Origin: CBDTYW01 sp965364735
GTDB taxonomy: Bacteria > Actinomycetota > Nitriliruptoria > Nitriliruptorales > Nitriliruptoraceae
Assembly (NCBI GenBank): GCA_965364735.1
Contig: CBDTYW010000141.1
Coordinates: 1 to 9,618, forward strand
DNA: 9,618 bases
Direction of reading: 5' to 3'
The position numbers and the translations under genes were made by a program. Shown piece after piece: positions 1 through 6,187 of this stretch; positions within the stretch are counted from its first letter, which is position 1, and every line of letters starts with the position of its first letter. Below the pieces are notes generated by a model. It was not told where the DNA came from and did no database searches. It saw only the letters and a program-made list of their open reading frames with translations.

Positions 1-2
1 CG

Positions 3-191
3 CACGCGGTGACCGCCGTACTGCTCGACTTCCGCGCCTACGATACGTTCCTTGAGGTCGGCGTCCTGTTGCTGGCGGTGGTCGGCGGGCTGGCGATCCG
101 GCGCCAGGGCCTGTACTTCACGATGGTCACCTCGCTGGTGGCGCGCCGCGAGCTGGGCCGTCGCCGGCCAGGTCGTCACGCACGGCGGTGA
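3..191 (+). CDS. Partial cation/proton antiporter subunit, MrpA C-terminal / MbhE-like (3' end only)
   Basis: The frame is open from the first bases to a TGA at 189-191, giving 62 residues of a gene that begins outside the window. The stretch VTAVLLDFRAYDTFLEVGVL followed by a hydrophobic helix matches the signature of the MbhE-like domain at the end of MrpA antiporter subunits and related DUF4040 proteins, where the pattern is V-x-x-V-(I/L)-(L/V)-DFR-x-(F/Y)-DT-x-x-E. These subunits lie in the membrane and take part in Na+/H+ exchange. After the helix (about residues 17-34) the protein ends in a short, very Arg-rich tail, with no MnhB-type domain following in any frame I checked. The usual Mrp partner genes are not downstream; the next gene is on the other strand 62 bp away. 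Either this gene closes its cluster or the cluster is broken here. The family call rests on one motif. Confidence 0.55.
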   Translation, partial: HAVTAVLLDFRAYDTFLEVGVLLLAVVGGLAIRRQGLYFTMVTSLVARRELGRRRPGRHARR

Positions 192-253
192 GCAGACCTG
201 TCGTGGAGATCCTGACGAGCCCGAACGGCGGCTGCTGACCACGAGCTGCCGGA

Positions 254-1579
254 TCATGGCTGGCCCTCGCTCCGCAGCTCAGCGATGAGCCCTCTGACCA
301 CTGGCCGGAAGCGGACGCCGAGCCGCGCCTTCATGGCCCTGCTCGCCGCGACGTTCTGGACGCCCAGGGCAAGAGCGGCAGCGATCGCGACCCCGGTCGG
401 TCCGACCTGCACCATCGCGAGCGAGCCGATCACGACGACGACCGCTGCCGCCATCGTGATCCGCAGCAGCACGCGCGCCTCGCCCCGCATGGTGAGCGTG
501 AGCCCGACAGGGCCCACCGCGAGGTTGACCGCCTGGCCGAGCGCGAGCACGCGCAGCACGGGCGCCCAGGGGACGTAGGCCTCGCCGAGCACCAGACCGA
601 GGACCGCACCCGGCCACGCAACGCACACCATCACCGGGATCGCGCCGAGGGCGATGGCGGCGGTGCCCGACACGCCGACCAGCCGCGCGACGGCCTCACG
701 GCTGGGCGCCCGCGCGATGCGTGACGCGAACACCGCGTTCACGGCGATGAGCGGGATGGAGAGCAACGCGGCGAGGCGTGCCGCCGGTGCGTATCCGCCC
801 AGGACGGTGTCGGTCGAGAACAAGCCCAGCACGAGGATCGGGGACTGGATCAGCACGAACCCGACCAGGTCCAGCCCGAGCAGGGGGCGGGAGGTGGCAC
901 GCAGCTGGGCTGGCTCGACGGACCTCGACGTCGCTCCGCGGTCTCGTCGACGAACGGCGGCCATGGCCAGGAGCAGGCTGCCGCCCGCGCTCGCGGCCTG
1001 GAGCAACGTCAGCTCGGTGGCGGTCCAGGTGGCCCCGACGCCGACGGCGGCGAGGACGCCCACCGCGGCGAGCATCTGCGTGCTGACGTCGGAGCTCAGG
1101 ATGGACGAGCGGATGTGGTCGGAGCCGCGCAGGCTCTCGCTGGAGACCGTCCGGGCGCCACCGATCACCAGCCACACCAGCGCGGTCGCGATCAAGGCCC
1201 CGGAGCGCAGGCCCGACGCGAAGAGCAGGACCGCGCCGCCGACACCGACAGGAACGATCGCGGCAAGGAGGGATGCTCGGGCAGCTGCGGTGACGCCGGC
1301 GGCATCGTTGATGTTCGCCCCGATGCGGCGCACCAGCTCCTGCGACATCCCTTGGAGAAGGAGCATCGTCCCGAAGCCCACGACGGTCGCGACGAAGTAG
1401 AAGCGACCGACCTCATCGGTCGGGAGCAGGCGCACGATCATCGGGGCGCTCACCGCGGCCGAGAGGGCCCCGGCGATTCGTCCGCCCAACATCCACGCGG
1501 CGGCCGACCCGACGCCCATGCGGCCGCTGGGCCCCGGTGCGACTGCGGTCGAGGTCTCCACCATGACCCTGTCGCACAT
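254..1579 (-). CDS. Polysaccharide flippase-like multi-pass membrane protein (Wzx / COG2244 type)
   Basis: This 441-residue protein is almost entirely hydrophobic helices, about 12 by eye, with few charges outside the loops. That fits the MOP-superfamily exporters that flip lipid-linked sugars across the membrane. Family-like signatures include a first helix after a short polar N-terminus (residues 24-50), a central segment GGYAPAARLAALLSIPLIAV (261-280), and near residues 332-368 the pattern LGEAYVPWAPVLRVLALGQ followed by NLAVGPVGLTLTMRGEAR, typical of COG2244 proteins. Length is normal for the family. The start is uncertain: ATG at 1579 or ATG at 1564 (MVETS..., 436 residues); neither has a clear ribosome binding site. 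The upstream neighbour pckA is cut off by a hairpin terminator, so this gene probably has its own promoter. No glycosyltransferase or other sugar gene is nearby, so the substrate is unknown. Confidence 0.75.
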   Translation of the reverse strand: MCDRVMVETSTAVAPGPSGRMGVGSAAAWMLGGRIAGALSAAVSAPMIVRLLPTDEVGRFYFVATVVGFGTMLLLQGMSQELVRRIGANINDAAGVTAAARASLLAAIVPVGVGGAVLLFASGLRSGALIATALVWLVIGGARTVSSESLRGSDHIRSSILSSDVSTQMLAAVGVLAAVGVGATWTATELTLLQAASAGGSLLLAMAAVRRRDRGATSRSVEPAQLRATSRPLLGLDLVGFVLIQSPILVLGLFSTDTVLGGYAPAARLAALLSIPLIAVNAVFASRIARAPSREAVARLVGVSGTAAIALGAIPVMVCVAWPGAVLGLVLGEAYVPWAPVLRVLALGQAVNLAVGPVGLTLTMRGEARVLLRITMAAAVVVVIGSLAMVQVGPTGVAIAAALALGVQNVAASRAMKARLGVRFRPVVRGLIAELRSEGQP

Positions 1580-1589
1580 CTGGTCCGCT

Positions 1590-1617
1590 GCGATAGCGAC
1601 ATGGTGCGGTGCGACAA
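1590..1617 (-). promoter_or_regulatory. Weak candidate promoter for the flippase gene
   Basis: Read on the minus strand, TTGTCG (1617-1612) and TATCGC (1595-1590) lie 16 bp apart, just upstream of the flippase ATG and just past the pckA terminator. Three to four of six bases fit each consensus box. The same stretch holds an 8-bp inverted repeat, TGTCGCAC at 1570-1577 and GTGCGACA at 1609-1616, flanking the -10 region and overlapping the -35 box; it could be an operator or chance. Confidence 0.2.
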
Positions 1618-1621
1618 CACG

Positions 1622-1649
1622 CGACGGCCGCCCCGTGGGGCGGCCGTCG
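1622..1649 (-). terminator. Hairpin terminator downstream of pckA
   Basis: A perfect inverted repeat with 13-bp arms (1622-1634 and 1637-1649), all but two of the base pairs G-C, has only GT at its centre. It lies 32 bp past the pckA stop. There is no T-run after it on the minus strand, as is common for actinobacterial hairpin terminators. It separates pckA from the flippase gene. Confidence 0.75.
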
Positions 1650-1681
1650 TGATGTGCGTGAGGTCGTGCTGGCGCTTGAGC

Positions 1682-3217
1682 TCAGCGGCCGGCGTTGAGG
1701 ACGCGCTCGTCGAGGCCCGCGAAGTTCGCGAGGTAAGCCTCGCGCTCCTTCGTGAGGCGCTCAACGATCTCGACGTACTCGTCGGAGCGGCCCTGGCGCT
1801 CGTAGAGCTTGCGCGGCTGGAGCAGCTCCTCGTCGTCGAAGCCGGGGATGGACTCGGCGACGAAGTAGCCGAAGTCCGGGTCCTCGACCCAGGAGACGGT
1901 GCCGTCGACGATGCCCTCCTGGACGGCCGCGGAGTGCTTGATCTTGACCTTCTTGGAGCGGTCGTCGGCGTCGCCGCCACCGACGCGGCCGGTGTTGAGG
2001 AGGTAGACCTCCAGCGGCAGCTGCTCGAGGATCTCGAGGAGACGGTTGGCCTGCGAGGCGTCGTTCTCGAACCAGAACGGGTTCGTGCCGGGGACGCGGA
2101 GCTTCTTGCCGGCCTCGGCGGCGCCGCCAGCAGACGTGCCCTTGGTCTCGCCGAGCATGAAGTAGTGCGCGGCCTGCTCCGGCTTGAGCTTCGTGACCGC
2201 GGGGACGATGTCCTCGTTGCGGTTGAGGATGAAGAGGTACTTCGCCTTCGGCAGGTCAGAGGGGTCGCGGTGGCGGATGTTCGCCAGCGGGAACGTCACA
2301 CGACCGTTGGCCGTGTAGGAGTCGTTGAAGAAGTCGATCGTGCCGTCGTCGTTGACGTGGGTGGACTCGAGCCACGCGTCCGGGCGGGTCGCGCCGCCGT
2401 GGATCGACGGCTCGTCCTCCGGGTCGAGACCGAAGGTCTTCGCGAAGCAGCCGTTCTCGGTGGAGTGGACGGTGCCGTCCGCCATCAGGGCGATGAAGTC
2501 GTCCTGGACGGGCAGCGAGCCCTTGACGTTGCGGAACGTCGTCGTGGTCTTGCCGGTCCCGGAGAGGCCGATGATGAGCGCGAGCTCCTCCTGACCGGAC
2601 GTCGTGGACTCGGCCGGGAAGGTCTTGGCGCCGGAGTGCATCGCGAGGCCGCCACGGTCGTAGACGAGCTTGTTCCACATCCGCAGGCCGCCCATCTTCG
2701 ACTCACCGAAGTAGTCGGAGCCGAGGACGCGGGTGACGTAGTTGTCGAGGTCGACGAGGATGAGGCAGTCGTTGCCGAACTCCGGGGTGAGCAGCGACGG
2801 CGTGTAGATGACCGTGAACTCGCGCTCGAACGACTCGCCCGTCGGGAAGTAGAGCTGGTCCTGCATCGCGGGGATGTTGGCCTGCGACTTCTCCATGTAG
2901 AGCACGGTGTTGGTCTGGAACGACGGGTCCGGCCCGATGTTGCCCTCGATCAGGATCATGTCCTGACCAGCGATGTGGGCGTCCTGCTTCGCGGCCCAGA
3001 CGGCAGCATCCGCCTTCGGCATGGTCTGCTTGGCGTTCGGCTCGTCGGAGACGAAGAAGGTCGAGGGAGCCTGACGGGCCTTGATGCGGGCGCGGTAGTT
3101 GATGTTGCCGAACTCGGTCTCGGTCACGTTCTCCATGAGCTCGAGGGCCCAGGAGCGCATCTCTGCCTGAGAGGGGTTGACGGCCACGGACTTGGCGGCG
3201 GGCAGCTCGAAGGACAC
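1682..3217 (-). CDS. pckA: Phosphoenolpyruvate carboxykinase, ATP-type (divergent)
   Basis: The enzyme converts oxaloacetate plus ATP to phosphoenolpyruvate, CO2 and ADP in the cytoplasm, the entry step of gluconeogenesis. From the GTG at 3217 it has 511 residues, slightly shorter than usual ATP-type enzymes (about 520-540). Visible motifs: GESK (171-174) with the active-site lysine region; MHSGAK (193-198), where classical enzymes have MHCSAN; P-loop GLSGTGKTTT (217-226); the metal-binding acidic pair in VQDD (237-240); NGCFAK (255-260), usually GGCYAK; PAVTKL (339-344); a GETKGTSAGG segment (356-365) replacing the usual TAK-containing loop; and NTGRVGGG (409-415 region). The order and spacing fit PckA, but the changed residues mark a divergent branch. 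The GTG is chosen because AGGAG lies 7 nt before it. The frame stays open upstream to 3466, but that stretch is Arg-rich and unlike the family N-terminus. A hairpin terminator follows the gene. Confidence 0.88.
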   Translation of the reverse strand: MSFELPAAKSVAVNPSQAEMRSWALELMENVTETEFGNINYRARIKARQAPSTFFVSDEPNAKQTMPKADAAVWAAKQDAHIAGQDMILIEGNIGPDPSFQTNTVLYMEKSQANIPAMQDQLYFPTGESFEREFTVIYTPSLLTPEFGNDCLILVDLDNYVTRVLGSDYFGESKMGGLRMWNKLVYDRGGLAMHSGAKTFPAESTTSGQEELALIIGLSGTGKTTTTFRNVKGSLPVQDDFIALMADGTVHSTENGCFAKTFGLDPEDEPSIHGGATRPDAWLESTHVNDDGTIDFFNDSYTANGRVTFPLANIRHRDPSDLPKAKYLFILNRNEDIVPAVTKLKPEQAAHYFMLGETKGTSAGGAAEAGKKLRVPGTNPFWFENDASQANRLLEILEQLPLEVYLLNTGRVGGGDADDRSKKVKIKHSAAVQEGIVDGTVSWVEDPDFGYFVAESIPGFDDEELLQPRKLYERQGRSDEYVEIVERLTKEREAYLANFAGLDERVLNAGR

Positions 3218-3224
3218 GTGTGTG

Positions 3225-3229
3225 CTCCT
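3225..3229 (-). promoter_or_regulatory. Ribosome binding site of pckA
   Basis: AGGAG on the minus strand with a 7-nt spacer to the GTG at 3217. It decides the start in favour of this GTG over the longer open frame, which has an ATG at 3280 without a comparable site. Confidence 0.75.
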
Positions 3230-3294
3230 GGTGACGAGGGCTTTTCGCAGGGCCTGCTGGTGGTTGGCCACCGGGGCCATCTGGCGAACGCGGA

Positions 3295-3353
3295 CGGCGC
3301 TGGAGGTCCAGCGCCGGGGCCGGTCACTGTAGCCACCACCCTGCGTGGCCCCG
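3295..3353 (-). repeat. Inverted repeats in the pckA leader
   Basis: A perfect 10-bp inverted repeat (arms 3295-3304 and 3307-3316, 2-nt centre) lies about 80-100 bp upstream of the pckA start. It is followed by a second pair, CGGGGCC at 3315-3321 and GGCCCCG at 3347-3353, whose first arm overlaps the end of the first hairpin by 2 bp. If transcribed in the pckA leader, the two structures would partly compete. No T-run follows the hairpin on the minus strand, so a plain terminator is not indicated. Function is unknown. Confidence 0.5.
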
Positions 3354-3560
3354 ACTCTGTGCGCGCTGGAACGTGCGCCCTCCGCAGGCCGCGAAAGTGC
3401 CGTCGGGCGCCCTCCACGGCAACAGCGGGGCCGCCTGACGATATTGACTGCGCCCCTGACAGCCACGTTGCGCCGGCAACATCGTCACAAGAGGCATAAT
3501 GTGCTCGTCGGTTTCCACCATTTCTCTTCCAATACATCTGAAAGGGCTCGCACGAATGCC

Positions 3561-3618
3561 AGACTGCTGTGTAGTCTCGCCGTCGGGTGTTTCCGGGGGG
3601 AAATCCACCGGGGTCGGC
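3561..3618 (+). other. Two successive potential hairpins in the leader of the small basic protein gene
   Basis: First hairpin: AGACT (3561-3565) pairs with AGTCT (3573-3577). Second: outer arms GCCG (3579-3582) and CGGC (3615-3618) enclose GGTGTTTCC (3586-3594) pairing with GGAAA plus CACC (3599-3609, with a 2-nt TC bulge) around a GGGG loop. The pair ends 49 nt before the ATG at 3668. I recognise no known riboswitch in it. It may be a regulatory leader or chance in GC-rich DNA. Confidence 0.35.
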
Positions 3619-3667
3619 ATGCGGCAGGCCTCCTACTCCCAATCCACCAAAGCAGCGAGCTCACCAC

Positions 3668-4081
3668 ATGGCCAAGAAGCGCACGATGTCCGATGACCAC
3701 AAAGCAGCCCTCGCCAAGGGACGCGAACAGGGACGTGCCGTCCGCAACTACCTCGAGGCGATCGATGGGGAGAAGCGCCGCGGACCGAAGATGACGCCGG
3801 AGCGACTGCAGGCGAAGCTCGACGACGTCAACGGCCGCATCGAGCTCGAGTCGGACCCGAGCCGACGGCTGGAGCTCATCCAGACCCGGCTGGACACCCA
3901 GGACCGCTTGAAGAGCGCCGAGGAGACCGTGGACATGGACGGCCTGGAGGCCGACTTCGTGGCCGCCGCCAAGGAGTACAGCGAGCGCAAGGGCATCAGC
4001 TACACCGCATGGCGCGAAATCGGCGTCTCTGCGGCCGCGCTCAAGGCAGCCGGCGTGCCCCGCACCCGACGCACCAGCTGA
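3668..4081 (+). CDS. Conserved-looking small basic helical protein of unknown function
   Basis: The product has 137 residues. It begins with a Lys/Arg-rich segment MAKKRTMSDDHKAALAKGRE and a basic helix up to about residue 30. A short RRGPKMTPE linker (38-45) leads to a charged, probably coiled-coil region (46-88) rich in Glu, Leu and Arg, and then to a C-terminal helical part with KGISYTAWREIGVSAAALKA (108-127) and a basic tail. The layout recalls small actinobacterial proteins starting MAKK-R-MSDEHKAAL and ending in an ISY-AWRE-GV motif, which I know only as uncharacterised. Basic ends around a coiled coil would suit a nucleic-acid-associated oligomer, but no DNA-binding fold can be named. 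The ATG at 3668 is chosen because upstream codons are proline-rich and unlike the protein; its ribosome binding site is weak (GCGAG). Codon 7 (3686) is an alternative start. It stands alone, facing the GTPase gene across a shared terminator. Confidence 0.8.
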   Translation: MAKKRTMSDDHKAALAKGREQGRAVRNYLEAIDGEKRRGPKMTPERLQAKLDDVNGRIELESDPSRRLELIQTRLDTQDRLKSAEETVDMDGLEADFVAAAKEYSERKGISYTAWREIGVSAAALKAAGVPRTRRTS

Positions 4082-4114
4082 TCAGAGCCTCCGCGCGAAG
4101 AGCTCAGCCAAGCG

Positions 4115-4149
4115 AAGAACGGCCGTCCCGCTGAGGGACGGCCGTTCTT
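4115..4149. terminator. Bidirectional hairpin terminator between convergent genes
   Basis: A perfect 15-bp inverted repeat (4115-4129 and 4135-4149) has a 5-nt GCTGA loop. The outer arm ends AAGAA / TTCTT supply a short T-rich side on both strands. It lies 34 bp after the stop of the small basic protein gene and 42 bp after the stop of the GTPase gene, so it can serve both. Confidence 0.88.
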
Positions 4150-4190
4150 GCGCTGTGAGACATCAGTAACGTTGTGACCATTGGCGGAGA

Positions 4191-6071
4191 TCAGGCAGCT
4201 TCGCTGACCGCACGCATTGCGCGCTTCGCACACACGTCGAACGCAGCGGCGAACCGTTCCGCGTCACGACGATACGAGTCGAGCATCTGCGGGTCCGACG
4301 TGATGGACTCGACGAGGTCGAACTGTCCGTAGAGGTCGGCCGCGAAGGCCGTGCGACGCCGCCCGACCGCGGCTCGGAGTGTTCCGACAGCTTCCGCGAC
4401 CTGACGGTCGAAGTCGGCGACGAGATCGTTGGCGACCTCGTCGATCCGCTCGGCGATGGACTGCTTGGCGCGGGCCAGCGTCGATCCACCACCGATGACC
4501 GTGGAGAGCTTCCAGCCGACGAGCGCACCGGCGACGAGGCCCACCGGGCTGAGCAGCACCGCGGTCGCGCCCATCACGGCGACGGCGGACGCACCTCCGG
4601 CGAGGCCGCCGGCGGCGGCTCCCGTCGCGGCGGTCTTGCGCTTGCGGGCCTCCGCCTGCTCGAACTGGGCGAGCTGGTCGGCCGTCACGATCATGGAGTT
4701 GCGGGCCAGCGAGACCTTCGGGAGGTTCGGGGCGAGGTCGCTCATGACGGCGCTGAAGCGCTGCTCGAGCAGACGACGGAGCTTGTCGATGATGGCGTCG
4801 AAGCCCTCACCGAACTGCCGTGCCGCGGACTCACCGGACACCTCGACCTCACGGCGGAAGCGTCGGGCGAAGGCCTCGACCTCCTCGAGTGACTGCATGG
4901 CCTGGAGCTGCTTGTTGGCGTGCGCGAAGGGCTGGAGCAGCCGGCCACGGACGCGGAGCTTGAGCGGCTCGATGTCGTGCAGCGCCGCGTTCATCGCCTC
5001 CTCGAACTGGGACTCCAGCTCGCGGATGGAGAGATCGACCTTCTGGCGGTAGCCCTCGAGCTTCGCCGGGTCGTCCAGCAGCTGGGTCCGGACCTGGACC
5101 TCGGCCTTGGCGAGATCAGCGGCCTTCGCGACACGGTCAGCGGCGTCCTCGAGGACCTGACGTCCCGCGACCTTGGAGAGGAAGATCTCGAGGTCCCGCA
5201 GGAGCCGCGACGCGCCGGACCGCTTGAAGGCGTCCATGTCGTCGTTCTCGCGGGCCTGCCACGCCTCGTAGGCGCAGACCGGGTAGATGCGGACCTCGCC
5301 GGACTGCCCGGCCTTCTTCGACGCCTCGACGATGCGCTTGCCGACGTAGGCGAGCACGTCGGAGCGGGTCTGTGGGTCGTGGAAGTGCTGCGGATACATG
5401 TTGCAGATCAGGAAGGTCTTCTTCAGATCGCGCGCTCCGATGTCGGTCAGGAAGCCCATCTCGGTCGCGCCGACGGTGGGCGGAGACAGGAAGACGATGA
5501 TCCCGGCATCGCAGACGTCAAGCTCCTGGAGCGTGCGTCGGGTGTAGGTCTCGTCGGCCTCGGCGTCGTCGAGACCCGGTGTGTCGATGAGCTGGGTGCC
5601 GTTGCGCAGGAAACCGACGGGAACGTGCTGGCGGACGTAGGTGACGCCGCGGGCGTTGTTGGGGTTGAACTTCTGGCTGGTGAACTCCTCGACGTCCTCG
5701 ACGCCCACATGCTTGACGGAGCCGTCGGCGAAGTAGACCTCGGCCCCCGCGGTCTCGCCGTAGTCGACGTAGACCGGCACGGCCGTCTCCGGCGTGACGT
5801 GCATCGAGGAGACCTCACGGCCGATCAACGAGTTGAGCAGCGTGGACTTGCCGCGCTTGATCAGCCCGAACAACCCCACCGTGAAGCGGGTCTGCGACAG
5901 GTCGCGGCGCACCAGGGCGAGCTCGCTCGCGATGAGCGACTCAGCGAGATCATCACCTTCGATCTCCAGCGCGCGGCGCTCCTGGAAGCGCGACAGGACA
6001 CCCTGGAAGTGCTCCAGAGCCTGGAGAAGCTGCGCACGTTCGACGTCGAACGTGTCGAGGAATTCGGCCAT
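4191..6071 (-). CDS. Dynamin-like GTPase
   Basis: A large GTPase of 626 residues, within the usual range for bacterial dynamin-like proteins, which remodel or stabilise membranes. After a helical N-terminus (1-62) comes the GTPase domain: P-loop GLIKRGKST (69-77), switch I threonine in TPETAVP (93-99), and G3 DTPG (163-166). The G4 position is atypical: after a hydrophobic strand it reads ICNMYPQ (222-228) instead of (N/T)KxD. Long charged helices follow (about 300-475), then an Ala/Gly-rich hydrophobic stretch (482-527) that probably inserts into or rests on the membrane like a paddle, then more helix to the end. The ATG at 6071 is chosen because GGTGGG lies 6 nt before it; an upstream in-frame ATG (6128) lacks such a site. 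Bacterial dynamins often come as pairs, but no second copy is present here. The exact role (division, stress, phage or membrane repair) cannot be told from sequence. Confidence 0.87.
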   Translation of the reverse strand: MAEFLDTFDVERAQLLQALEHFQGVLSRFQERRALEIEGDDLAESLIASELALVRRDLSQTRFTVGLFGLIKRGKSTLLNSLIGREVSSMHVTPETAVPVYVDYGETAGAEVYFADGSVKHVGVEDVEEFTSQKFNPNNARGVTYVRQHVPVGFLRNGTQLIDTPGLDDAEADETYTRRTLQELDVCDAGIIVFLSPPTVGATEMGFLTDIGARDLKKTFLICNMYPQHFHDPQTRSDVLAYVGKRIVEASKKAGQSGEVRIYPVCAYEAWQARENDDMDAFKRSGASRLLRDLEIFLSKVAGRQVLEDAADRVAKAADLAKAEVQVRTQLLDDPAKLEGYRQKVDLSIRELESQFEEAMNAALHDIEPLKLRVRGRLLQPFAHANKQLQAMQSLEEVEAFARRFRREVEVSGESAARQFGEGFDAIIDKLRRLLEQRFSAVMSDLAPNLPKVSLARNSMIVTADQLAQFEQAEARKRKTAATGAAAGGLAGGASAVAVMGATAVLLSPVGLVAGALVGWKLSTVIGGGSTLARAKQSIAERIDEVANDLVADFDRQVAEAVGTLRAAVGRRRTAFAADLYGQFDLVESITSDPQMLDSYRRDAERFAAAFDVCAKRAMRAVSEAA

Positions 6072-6077
6072 TGATTG

Positions 6078-6083
6078 CCCACC
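6078..6083 (-). promoter_or_regulatory. Ribosome binding site of the dynamin-like GTPase gene
   Basis: GGTGGG on the minus strand, 6 nt before the ATG at 6071, favours that start over the ATG at 6128. Further upstream a TTGACG box (6158-6153, minus) could be a -35 element, but no good -10 box is at the right distance. Confidence 0.55.
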
Positions 6084-6187
6084 GGTGGACAGACGAGTGT
6101 GTTCTTCGTGTCGGCACATCCGCGCCAACCTTCACCTCTGAACTTCACTCTCCGTCAACCGGAGCCTCGCCCGTCGCCCCTCACGCG

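Larger units (their letters stand above)
3218..3667. other. 450-bp divergent intergenic region between pckA and the small basic protein gene
   Basis: No convincing gene is seen here, although the pckA frame stays open through half of it. The part next to pckA is GC-rich and carries inverted repeats. The middle (about 3485-3570) is clearly more AT-rich than the rest of the window and is the likely place for both promoters. A CATAAT box (3495-3500, +) and a TTGACT (3444-3449, +) are present but are not correctly spaced to each other or to partner boxes, so no promoter is called. The part before the plus-strand gene holds two successive potential hairpins. Confidence 0.6.

Noticed and set aside
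3218..3466. Longer pckA start using codons upstream of 3217
   Set aside because: The extra 83 residues are Arg/Pro/Ser-rich and unlike the family N-terminus, and only the GTG at 3217 has a well-placed AGGAG.
1115..3499. A 794-codon open frame on the plus strand spanning pckA and part of the flippase
   Set aside because: It is antisense to pckA, whose motifs are unmistakable, and its translation is repetitive in Val, Glu, Arg and Leu as expected from the opposite strand of GC-rich coding DNA.
3495..3500. CATAAT as a -10 box for the small basic protein gene
   Set aside because: No acceptable -35 box lies 15-18 bp upstream and there is no extended TG motif.
3499..3696. Possible 65-codon upstream frame (ATG 3499) overlapping the start of the small basic protein gene
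   Set aside because: An AAGAGG lies 4 nt before its ATG, but the spacing is short, the peptide has no recognisable feature, and the hairpins and a possible CATAAT box cover the same bases. It is not supported as a gene.
4920..6074. A 384-codon plus-strand frame opposite the dynamin-like gene
   Set aside because: It is antisense to a gene with clear GTPase motifs and shows no family features of its own.
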